Positions 1-6,969 of a stretch of 14,976 nucleotides of DNA are shown in pieces; within the stretch, counting starts at the first letter, position 1; each line of letters starts with the position of its first letter. The position numbers and the translations under genes are program-made. The DNA is from an uncultured Anaerosacchariphilus sp. (lineage in GTDB: Bacteria; Bacillota; Clostridia; Lachnospirales; Lachnospiraceae). The notes below the pieces were generated by a model. It searched no databases. It was not told where the DNA came from and saw only the letters and a list, made by a program, of their open reading frames with translations. The DNA lies in assembly GCA_934402125.1 (NCBI GenBank), contig CAKRTY010000007.1:1-14976 (forward strand). The letters run 5' to 3'.

Positions 1-170
1 GCTTCCCGCTCTATGATACTGACCGGATAAAAATAATCCGCCGTCCGCTCTCCTATGGAGCCGTCCTTCCAGGCAAATACATGGGTTTCATAGCCCAGTG
101 CCTTCGCTTTCAGAATCAGGGGATTCTGGAAGCTGTTGGCGCCGATGATTACAATCTTCTTCTTTTTCAC
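1..170 (-). CDS. ATP-grasp family protein, N-terminal part (cut by window edge)
   Basis: The first 56 codons of a gene that runs off the left edge. The start is GTG at 170, with AGGAG at 178-182 seven bases upstream. The protein begins VKKKKIVIIGANSFQNPLIL, then KAKALGYETHVFAW and ADYFYPVSIIERE. A KKIVIIGAN beta strand with a nucleotide-type loop, a helix rich in K and L, GYETHVFAW, and ADYFYPVSI is the usual pre-ATP-grasp domain seen in carbamoyl-phosphate-synthase-like ATP-grasp proteins of sugar loci. These enzymes join a carboxylate to an amine or other nucleophile using ATP. Next to a 4-aminosugar aminotransferase, one idea is acylation of the amino sugar with an amino acid. The ATP-binding and catalytic parts are not in the window. 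It follows the preceding stop by 10 bases. Confidence 0.75.
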   Translation of the reverse strand, partial: MKKKKIVIIGANSFQNPLILKAKALGYETHVFAWKDGSIGERTADYFYPVSIIERE

Positions 171-177
171 ACGCTCA

Positions 178-182
178 CTCCT
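178..182 (-). promoter_or_regulatory. Ribosome binding site for the ATP-grasp gene
   Basis: AGGAG beginning within the stop codon of the upstream membrane protein, seven bases before GTG at 170. Upstream GTG codons at 172 and 178 are in a frame that stops at once, so the GTG at 170 is the only workable start. Confidence 0.7.
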
Positions 183-1341
183 AACACTGCCATCCGGAGA
201 ACAGCAGTAAGTCTATATAATACCAGAGTCCCGACAGGACATGGTACAGGAACAGAAGGTTCCCGATTACGCAGATTGCCTTCTGTTTCCACCTGGTCTG
301 ATAAAAACGCAGCGCCGTCATTACAAACAGCAGGAACAGGGCCAGCTGAAGCGCCCACTCAAAATTTCCCGCCGACACCTCCGGACGCTCCACCAGCAAT
401 ACAAATTCCAGCAGGGAGCAGATATAGAACAGCAGGGCAAGCCACAGCGCCTTGTCCTGAAATACTCTTTTTATCCCCAGAACCACCAGCACAAACAGCG
501 GAAATGCCACGGAAAGCAGAATGGAAAACAGCGGGTTCGGCGCATCCAGTCCGATTACTTCAAAGGGTGAAAGTTCAATGCTTCTGTTTTCCCCGCTGTC
601 AAACATGGCCAGATACTGCACGATAAAGTAGATTCCGGACGGCACGCACATCAGCGCCAGCTTCAGGCTGAAGAGAAAAGAGTTTCCCCGGTTGGGTATC
701 AGTTCTATCAGCAGAAATACTACCATTGCCGGCAGAAAGCCCTGTAAAAAAGAGGGCTTTATAAAGCAGCTAAGCAGCAGAAGCGCGGATTCCCCGGCAA
801 TCCAGCCGTTTCCGATGGTTTCCCTCTCCCTGTATATTTTTACAAAGCACAGGAAAATCAGAAGGGCCAGCGGCTTTACCGCCAGATTCGTGGGATTGTG
901 CCAGATCGTGGGACTGCTCTGTCCCAGATAAACCTGTGGATTATACCAGGGCATATAGAGGGCTGTCACGAACAACAGGCTTAAGGCCAGAAGGACACAT
1001 TTCCACACTTCCCATTTTCTTCCATTGGCATTCCAGAGGAAGCTGTAGAGAAGCGCCCCTGCCGCGCCAAGAAAACAGGCTGTCACAAAGGCCGCTGAAA
1101 ATTCCCTTCCGAAGGGAAGCAGCCAGTTGATGAAACGCACACAGAAATGCCATACCGGGTAAAAATAAAACTTATTAAACCGCGGTTCCAGCTTTTCTCC
1201 CACCGCCCAGCGGGAATGCGTCCGAAAGTCGGTATACTCTTTCCCGATTTCTACTTTTGTCATGGCAAAGGCTGCTGCGAACATTACCAGGATGCAGAGC
1301 CAGAAGCCCCATGTTTTCCAGCTTTGTTTTTTATTTTCCAT
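181..1341 (-). CDS. Polytopic membrane protein, GT-C-like, hypothetical
   Basis: A 386-residue protein with about 9-10 hydrophobic segments and no family I can name. After the first helix (about 11-28) the outer loop holds KEYTDFRTHSRWA at 34-46 and YPVWHFCVRF at 61-70. An aspartate and histidine there, followed by a YPxWH motif, is a pattern I associate with GT-C-like glycosyltransferases of bacterial polysaccharide loci. SPTIWHNPTNLAVKPL at 143-158 and FIKPSFLQGFLP at 193-204 are further candidate substrate-contact motifs at helix ends. It lacks the large soluble C-terminal domain of the two longer membrane proteins upstream. The ATG has GGAG four bases upstream and lies inside the end of the aminotransferase gene. 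Placed between an amino-sugar enzyme and an ATP-grasp enzyme, it may handle the amino sugar, but that is only positional inference. Confidence 0.85.
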   Translation of the reverse strand: MENKKQSWKTWGFWLCILVMFAAAFAMTKVEIGKEYTDFRTHSRWAVGEKLEPRFNKFYFYPVWHFCVRFINWLLPFGREFSAAFVTACFLGAAGALLYSFLWNANGRKWEVWKCVLLALSLLFVTALYMPWYNPQVYLGQSSPTIWHNPTNLAVKPLALLIFLCFVKIYRERETIGNGWIAGESALLLLSCFIKPSFLQGFLPAMVVFLLIELIPNRGNSFLFSLKLALMCVPSGIYFIVQYLAMFDSGENRSIELSPFEVIGLDAPNPLFSILLSVAFPLFVLVVLGIKRVFQDKALWLALLFYICSLLEFVLLVERPEVSAGNFEWALQLALFLLFVMTALRFYQTRWKQKAICVIGNLLFLYHVLSGLWYYIDLLLFSGWQC

Positions 1342-2461
1342 AAAACTCCTTTATTTTTTCTCCCACATAGACTACCTGCTCTTCTTTCAGGCCGTAGTAC
1401 AGGGGCAACCGTAAAAGCCGCTCGCTCTCTCTGGTGGTGTAGCGATCCTCGCCGAAGAAGCGTCCGAATTTCTGGCCTGCCGGAGCCGTATGAAGCGGAA
1501 TATAATGAAATACCGTCTGAATTCCCTGCTCCTTCAGAAAGGCGATCAGCCGGGTACGTTCTTCCAGATCCGCTGTTTTTATATAGAACATATGGGCGTT
1601 ATGTTCACAGCCTTCGGGTACTGTCGGAAGCGTCAGCAGTCCCTCTTCTGCCAGCGGGGTAAGCAGCTCCCGGTAAAGCTTCCAGCTGCTCATACGGTCC
1701 GCGTTGATGAGATCCGCCGCTTCCAGCTGAGCCCAGAGATAGGCCGCGTTCATATCGCTGGGAAGATAGGAGCTTCCGGAATTCACCCAGGTATATTTAT
1801 CCACCTGTCCCCGGAAAAACTTGGAACGGTTGGTTCCCTTCTCCCGCAGGATTTCCGCGTCTTCAATCGCCTCCGGCTTCTGAATCAGAAGGGCTCCCCC
1901 TTCGCCCATGGAAAAGTTCTTTGTCTCATGGAAGCTATAACAGCCATAATCCCCGAAGGTTCCCAGAGCCTTCCCTTTATACCAGGCACAGACGCCCTGG
2001 GCCGCGTCCTCTACTACAGCCAGATGGTGCTTTTTCGCAATGGCCATAATCGTATCCATCTCACAGGCCACGCCGGCGTAGTGAACCGGAACGATAGCCT
2101 TTGTTTTCTCTGTGATGGCCGCCTCTATCAGTGTTTCATCGATATTCATGGTATCCGGTCGGATATCCACGAACACCGGAACCGCGCCCCGGAGCACGAA
2201 GGCGTTCGCCGTGGATACAAAGGTGTAGGCCGGCATAATGACCTCGTCGCCGGGCTGGATATCCAGAAGCAAAGCCGCCATCTCTGTGGCGTGGGTGCAG
2301 GAGGTCGTCAGAAGCGCCTTCGCTGTCCCGGTCTTTTCCTCGATCCAGGCATTGCATTTCTTCGTAAACATTCCGTCGCCGCAGATATGCTCTGCCGCTA
2401 TGGCCTCTCTGATATAATCAAATTCTTTCCCTGTAAACGGCGCTACATTAAATCCAATCAT
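1331..2461 (-). CDS. wecE: dTDP-4-amino-4,6-dideoxygalactose transaminase (DegT/DnrJ/EryC1/StrS family)
   Basis: A PLP-dependent sugar aminotransferase of 376 residues, the usual length. It closely resembles WecE/RffA, which uses glutamate to convert dTDP-4-keto-6-deoxyglucose to dTDP-4-amino-4,6-dideoxygalactose (dTDP-Fuc4N). Landmarks are: TTSCTHATEMAALL at 52-65 (cofactor phosphate region), PAYTFVSTANAF at 77-88, the cofactor-ring aspartate in VEDAAQ at 150-155, and the Schiff-base lysine K181 in SFHETKNFSMGEGGAL. The N-terminus (IGFNVAPFTGKE) is that of WecE rather than of GDP-perosamine enzymes. Its substrate is supplied by RmlA/RmlB from the same locus. The start overlaps the upstream stop as ATGA with GGGAGG ahead of it; the stop overlaps the next gene by 11 bases. 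C4 stereochemistry is inferred from resemblance; a Qui4N-forming enzyme is the main alternative. Confidence 0.9.
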   Translation of the reverse strand: MIGFNVAPFTGKEFDYIREAIAAEHICGDGMFTKKCNAWIEEKTGTAKALLTTSCTHATEMAALLLDIQPGDEVIMPAYTFVSTANAFVLRGAVPVFVDIRPDTMNIDETLIEAAITEKTKAIVPVHYAGVACEMDTIMAIAKKHHLAVVEDAAQGVCAWYKGKALGTFGDYGCYSFHETKNFSMGEGGALLIQKPEAIEDAEILREKGTNRSKFFRGQVDKYTWVNSGSSYLPSDMNAAYLWAQLEAADLINADRMSSWKLYRELLTPLAEEGLLTLPTVPEGCEHNAHMFYIKTADLEERTRLIAFLKEQGIQTVFHYIPLHTAPAGQKFGRFFGEDRYTTRESERLLRLPLYYGLKEEQVVYVGEKIKEFYGK

Positions 2462-4251
2462 TTTTCTACCTCCCTGACATTAAAATCATATACTTCAAAG
2501 CTTTGTTCGCCATAGGCAAGCGTATCTACCAGTTCTCTTCCCTGATAGGCTGTTCCGTAGATACTTTCGAAATACCGGTCCATATACCTGAGATTCACAT
2601 TTTCCAGAGAAATCACATATACCTTATCTTTTTCCACGATATCATGCTTCGGGTCGGTGATTCCAAGCTCTTCGCACTTTTCATTTTCCAATGGGGAAAA
2701 GGTGTGCCAGCCGCCTACCGACAGCAGATTACTGAAGGCAAACTCCCGTTTCACTGTAAAATTATCTGTATAAGTCTCTATGGTAAAGGTCGTCATAAAA
2801 TACACGTTATCCGGATGCTCTGCCATATACCGGTTTACATCCAGAAATTCCAGGTTATAGTCCCGGCGTCCGATATTGTAGGCCTGCACATTTTTCCAGG
2901 TATTGGAAGCCGTCATTGCCAGGATCCCAAGGGCTCCCAGGGTCAGTATCAGATTGCCCGGCTGAAGCGTTTTCTCTTCCGCCCTCTCCGATTCCAAAAT
3001 CCGGTACCAGATTCCCAGGAACAGAAAGATTGCCAGAAAATACAGTACAAAGCCCACCCGCTCCAAAAGCCGGTCCCGGTAGCCCAGATATCCCCAGTAT
3101 CCAAACCAGAGTACCAGAAACGCAAGTCCCAGTCCCAGTTCCTTCCGGTCTGCCGCCGCGCACAGTCCCAGCGTCATGGCAATGACTGCAAGCGCTATCA
3201 GATTGGCCGGGTGATAGGTATCCCTGGTAAAATGCTCATAGATCTCCGCCCAGGCTGTCCGGAGACGTTCCGTCAGCGGATGAGACGCCCGGTAGATCTC
3301 CTTCTCATGCTGTGCCAGCTCCGCCATTTTCTCCGGATAAAAATCTTCTGTCAGATACAGGGAATAACGCTGCAGATTTTCCGCCTCCTCCGGCGTGATC
3401 TTCAGTCTGTCGTAGACAGCCGGATCGCTCTCATAATTCTGCAGGCCATAATAGTCCATGATGGCTTCCCGATCTGTATTGTATTTCCGGAAGGTTCTCC
3501 ATTCCGGAGTCCGGTAGGCGAAGGCCTCCACCGCCAGAATCACCAACACCCCCGCTGCCAGCATAAGCGGCACGAAAAGATGCCCAAGCCGGAACGGAAG
3601 CGTGACTTTTCCACAGGTCCAGCTTTTTCGCTCCGCATATTTCCACAAAAAACAGAGGGCCGCCGCCGGAACTGTGATCAAAAATACATCGTCCCGGATC
3701 AGAAGCGATACCAGAACCAGAAAGACCGCCAGTCCTTCTTCCATCATCACCTGCCACTCCGGGCCGTCTCCGGCCGTATAAAACAGATAGATTCCGGCCG
3801 CTCCCGCGATTCCGGCCGCTGTGGTCCACTGGAACGCCGATACATGCTGGATTCCCAGCGCCGTCATCAGAAGCAGGGCAATCAGTGTATATATTATTTT
3901 CCAGAAAACCCCTTTTTTTGAAACCAGTCCACGGTACAGGCAAAGTCCAAAGGACAGCAGGATTACGCCAATCATGGTAAGTCCGTACCAGTCGAGCCCC
4001 GGAATCAGACGATACAGACCGCTGATCCCAAGCCCCAGCAGATATTTGATATGCAGCAGATGGGCGTCCGGCGTCCCTGTAATAACGCCCGCCGCCACAT
4101 TCCGCATGGCCACATCGTCATTGATATCATAGATAAACGGAACTGTTTTGTATACCAGAATAAACCAGAGCCCTGTCAGCAGAAAAGAAAGCAGCATTGC
4201 TCCCGGAACCCCGGCTCCTCTATTCTGTTTTTTCAAAGCCATGTTTTCCAT
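2458..4251 (-). CDS. Polytopic membrane protein, GT-C-like, paralog B
   Basis: A clear tandem paralog of the protein encoded immediately upstream (597 residues from the chosen ATG; numbering below counts from the GTG one codon earlier). Shared elements in order: YDINDDVAMRNVAAG at 42-56, TGTPDAHL at 59-66, LDWYG at 87-91, LYRGL at 106-110, FQWT at 141-144, IRDDVFLITVP at 186-196, AYRTPEWRTF at 246-255, LQRYSLYL at 294-301, and RLLERVGFVL at 395-404. It has a soluble C-terminal domain from about 455 to the end. The acidic Asp46-Asp47 after helix 1 again fits a GT-C active site. A GTG at 4254 is possible, but it would sit only four bases from AGGAG, while ATG at 4251 has seven. The stop overlaps the aminotransferase start as ATGA. 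Two diverged copies suggest two acceptors or two linkages. Confidence 0.85.
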   Translation of the reverse strand: MENMALKKQNRGAGVPGAMLLSFLLTGLWFILVYKTVPFIYDINDDVAMRNVAAGVITGTPDAHLLHIKYLLGLGISGLYRLIPGLDWYGLTMIGVILLSFGLCLYRGLVSKKGVFWKIIYTLIALLLMTALGIQHVSAFQWTTAAGIAGAAGIYLFYTAGDGPEWQVMMEEGLAVFLVLVSLLIRDDVFLITVPAAALCFLWKYAERKSWTCGKVTLPFRLGHLFVPLMLAAGVLVILAVEAFAYRTPEWRTFRKYNTDREAIMDYYGLQNYESDPAVYDRLKITPEEAENLQRYSLYLTEDFYPEKMAELAQHEKEIYRASHPLTERLRTAWAEIYEHFTRDTYHPANLIALAVIAMTLGLCAAADRKELGLGLAFLVLWFGYWGYLGYRDRLLERVGFVLYFLAIFLFLGIWYRILESERAEEKTLQPGNLILTLGALGILAMTASNTWKNVQAYNIGRRDYNLEFLDVNRYMAEHPDNVYFMTTFTIETYTDNFTVKREFAFSNLLSVGGWHTFSPLENEKCEELGITDPKHDIVEKDKVYVISLENVNLRYMDRYFESIYGTAYQGRELVDTLAYGEQSFEVYDFNVREVEK

Positions 4252-4255
4252 CACA

Positions 4256-5980
4256 CTACTCCTGTATCTGATAGAGATAGAAATTTCGTCCCTCTACTTC
4301 CATTGTTTCCTTTAATACAAGCTCTGCTTCCGGATATTTCCATTCCACATAGGAAGCATAGAAGCCCGGATCCGGATCGTCCCGCACTACCAGAAACGCC
4401 TGCGAATCCTCCCGTAGCGTCTGCCCCACATTCCGGATTCCCAGGGCTTCCATACGCTCCCGATCCAGGGGCGAGGTGCTGTACCAGTCTCCCAGCGTCA
4501 GGCAGCGGTTCAAAGCGAAATTTCCGTGGGCCGTCACTTTTGCGCCGCCCACCGGCTCCGCCATATAGGTCTCAATAAAATACAACCGTTCCTCCTGGGA
4601 TTTGCAGGCTTCCTTGAAGCTCTGATAGCAGGTATCGAGTTCAAGCTTCTCCCGGTTACTTTCCGCGGAGATCTTCCACTGCCACGCCGCTACAGCCGCA
4701 AAAATAAGACAGAGAAAGCCCAGAATAAACTGCATTCTCTTTTTCTGTTCTGTCTCCCTGTTCCACACGGTTATAAAAAGGCCGGCAAAGGCTCCCAACA
4801 TCACCAGATGGAGAGAAAATGCCACCCGCTCCGGCAGCCGCCCGGCATAGCCTAATACCAGCCAGAGCCCGCCGTGGGCGCACAGAAATAAGAATACCGG
4901 AATGTACAGGCTTTTTTTCTTTTTCCACAACAGGAAAAGACCCATCACTAAAAAAGCTGCCGCTGCCAGACTGACTGTCCCGTAGGCGCTGCCCAGGAAC
5001 TCTGTGGCAGCCAGTTTTATCCCAGCCGTCAGTCTGACCCCCAGTCCCCGGGCCGCTCCGTTCTGAAGGCTGGCCTCCTGACTTAAGTCTTCCATCATTC
5101 CGGCATCCAGCCCGTCCACCAGATACAGGGCATAGTGGCGAAGCGCCCGCACTTCCTCGCTGCTGATTCCCAGCTTATTCTGAAAGAATTCCGGGTCGGC
5201 CTCGTAGGAGGGCACGCCCTCATAATCATACACCTCCGAACGCGCCGTCTGGAACCGCTGAAATTCCTTCCATTCTTCGCCCCGATAGGCATTCTTCTCT
5301 GTCAGGATCAGCAATCCAACGCTGAAAAATACCAATCCCGGTAAAATCAGTTCCCGAAACTTTACTTCCCATTTTTTACCGTTTCTCCGGACTGTCTTCC
5401 AAAGAAAGGCGATCCCGAAGCCCGGCAGGGTCATAAGAAAAACGTCTGAACGGATTCCATAGGTGAAAACCAGAAGCAGCCAGATCAGGATTTCTTCTGT
5501 CACCGTTCTGCTTTCCTGTCCCGCCGATACATAGAGGTACAGAGCCGCCGCTCCCAGAGCCGCCGCACTTACTGTCCACTCGAACTGGGCCGCGTGAAAC
5601 AAAAGCGTTGTCGTCCAGACACCCAGCGCAGCCACCGCGTAGATTAGCTTCCAGCGGAAGCTCTTTTCCGCCGCCAGTCCCCGGTAAAGCACTGCCGCCA
5701 GGCTGAAAAACATGGCTCCGGCCATAAAAAAGCCATACCAGTCCACCGTCCGGTTCACCAGGTACAGACGGCTTAACAGCCAGCCCAGCGCATACTGTAC
5801 AAAAATCAGATGTCCGTCCGGCGTTCCTGTGAAAGCTCCCGAAGCAATATCCCGCATAATCACATCGTCCGCAATGGCATAGACGAAGCCCATGCTCCTG
5901 TATACCGCCAGGCCGCAGATAAACGCAAGAAGAACAGACGCCGTCCATGCTGCGCCTGTTCTTTTTGTCACCCTGTTCAT
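4256..5980 (-). CDS. Polytopic membrane protein, GT-C-like, paralog A
   Basis: A 574-residue membrane protein of no family I can name. It has a first helix at about 11-35, then YAIADDVIMRDIASG (34-48) with Asp38-Asp39 in the first outer loop and TGTPDGHL at 51-58, several more helices to about 230, a hydrophilic insert at about 230-330 (AYRGEEWKEF, then ADPEFFQNKL), further helices to about 436, and a soluble C-terminal domain of about 135 residues. The acidic pair after helix 1 fits the catalytic position of GT-C enzymes that take sugars from polyprenyl phosphate, here inferred to come from the upstream GtrB-type enzyme whose gene it overlaps by ATGA. IRSDVFL at 176-182 is shared with its downstream paralog. 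AGGAG lies eight bases before the ATG. Confidence 0.85.
   Translation of the reverse strand: MNRVTKRTGAAWTASVLLAFICGLAVYRSMGFVYAIADDVIMRDIASGAFTGTPDGHLIFVQYALGWLLSRLYLVNRTVDWYGFFMAGAMFFSLAAVLYRGLAAEKSFRWKLIYAVAALGVWTTTLLFHAAQFEWTVSAAALGAAALYLYVSAGQESRTVTEEILIWLLLVFTYGIRSDVFLMTLPGFGIAFLWKTVRRNGKKWEVKFRELILPGLVFFSVGLLILTEKNAYRGEEWKEFQRFQTARSEVYDYEGVPSYEADPEFFQNKLGISSEEVRALRHYALYLVDGLDAGMMEDLSQEASLQNGAARGLGVRLTAGIKLAATEFLGSAYGTVSLAAAAFLVMGLFLLWKKKKSLYIPVFLFLCAHGGLWLVLGYAGRLPERVAFSLHLVMLGAFAGLFITVWNRETEQKKRMQFILGFLCLIFAAVAAWQWKISAESNREKLELDTCYQSFKEACKSQEERLYFIETYMAEPVGGAKVTAHGNFALNRCLTLGDWYSTSPLDRERMEALGIRNVGQTLREDSQAFLVVRDDPDPGFYASYVEWKYPEAELVLKETMEVEGRNFYLYQIQE
4259..4263 (-). promoter_or_regulatory. 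Ribosome binding site deciding the start of paralog B
   Basis: AGGAG at the very end of the upstream gene. It gives seven-base spacing to ATG at 4251 and four-base spacing to GTG at 4254, so the ATG is preferred. Confidence 0.6.
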
Positions 5981-6936
5981 GCTTCCCGCTCCTTTACTTC
6001 CTTCTGCAGTTCCGTAAATCTCTCATGGGCCGCAATCAGCTGCATTTCAAAATCCTGCTTGTTCTTCTGCTCCATGCTCTGCAGCACCAGTCCCGCAAAG
6101 AGGGACTGCAGGGCCGCAATCAGGACAAAGCCGCAGACAATCAGAGTCGGGAAACGGGGAACCAGCCCGGTCTGCCAGTATTCTGTCAGAATCGGAATCA
6201 GAAAGCCCACGCCCAATACGGTCAGAATCCCCGCCAGCAGGGAAAAGAAGCCCAGAGGCTTGTAGTTCTTATAGAGATTCAGGATCCGGGTCAGTACCTT
6301 AAAGCCATCGGAGAAGGTATTCAGCTTCGACACGCTTCCCTCCGGGCGGTCCCGGTATTCGATGATCACGTGATCCACCTGCATATGCTTGTCCGCCGCA
6401 TGGATGCTCATCTCGGTTTCGATTTCAAAGCCATGGGACAGCACCGGGAAGGTCTTGACAAAGGAATAACTGAAAGCCCGGTAGCCGGTCATAATATCCT
6501 GAATATTGGTATCAAAGAAACGGTTGATACAGTTTTTCACAAAGGAATTGCCAAAATTGTGGAAAGGTCTTTTATTTTCCGTATAATAGGTGGACGAAAG
6601 CCGGTCGCCCACCACCATGTCGGACTGCTGCTTCCGTACCTTCTCCACCATGGCAGGGGCCGCCTCTGCCGGATAGGTATCGTCCCCGTCTACCATCACA
6701 TAGACTTCCGCGTCAATCTCCCGGAACATACGCCGGATCACGTTGCCCTTACCCTGCTGATATTCATAGCGTACCGTCGCGCCTGCCTCCCGGGCCAGCT
6801 GATCCGTTCCGTCTGTGGAATTGTTGTCATAGACATAGATGGCTGCCTCCGGCAGGGAACGCCGGAAATCCTCTACTACCTTTTTTACTGTTTTGCTCTC
6901 ATTGTAGCAGGGAATCAATACCGCTACTTTATCCAT
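5977..6936 (-). CDS. Polyprenyl-phosphate glycosyltransferase, GtrB/DPM1 type
   Basis: This enzyme probably moves a sugar from a nucleotide sugar to undecaprenyl phosphate, making the lipid-linked donor for transfer outside the membrane. Residues 1-225 are a family-2 GT-A domain: VAVLIPCYNE at 4-13, YDNNSTDGT at 35-43, catalytic DGDD at 83-86, GYRAFS at 151-156 and HGFEIETEM at 168-176. Two membrane helices follow at about 229-251 and 263-287, then a charged cytoplasmic tail to 319. This layout matches GtrB, GacI and DPM1-type enzymes. The ATG has GGAGG eight bases upstream. The gene overlaps the next membrane protein by ATGA, which suggests that the neighbouring polytopic proteins use its product. 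Which sugar it uses cannot be told from sequence. Confidence 0.92.
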   Translation of the reverse strand: MDKVAVLIPCYNESKTVKKVVEDFRRSLPEAAIYVYDNNSTDGTDQLAREAGATVRYEYQQGKGNVIRRMFREIDAEVYVMVDGDDTYPAEAAPAMVEKVRKQQSDMVVGDRLSSTYYTENKRPFHNFGNSFVKNCINRFFDTNIQDIMTGYRAFSYSFVKTFPVLSHGFEIETEMSIHAADKHMQVDHVIIEYRDRPEGSVSKLNTFSDGFKVLTRILNLYKNYKPLGFFSLLAGILTVLGVGFLIPILTEYWQTGLVPRFPTLIVCGFVLIAALQSLFAGLVLQSMEQKNKQDFEMQLIAAHERFTELQKEVKEREA

Positions 6937-6969
6937 AATGACGTCCTCCGTCTTTTTTCATTCATGTTT

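Noticed and set aside
1490..2515. Long open frames on the plus strand, such as 1490-2515, 2503-3921, 5947-7260 and 9907-11352
   Set aside because: They lie opposite clearly recognisable minus-strand genes and their translations show no coherent domain or motif, being rich in His, Gln, Arg and Pro. They are antisense shadows.
4252..4254. GTG at 4254 as the start of membrane protein paralog B
   Set aside because: It would be only four bases from the AGGAG site, while the ATG one codon later has seven-base spacing.
1..5991. The 11-base string GCTTCCCGCTC occurs at 1-11 and again at 5981-5991
   Set aside because: It encodes parts of unrelated proteins (a segment with ERE in the ATP-grasp protein and the end of the GtrB-type enzyme), and the match does not extend. 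A coincidence of codon use is enough to explain it.
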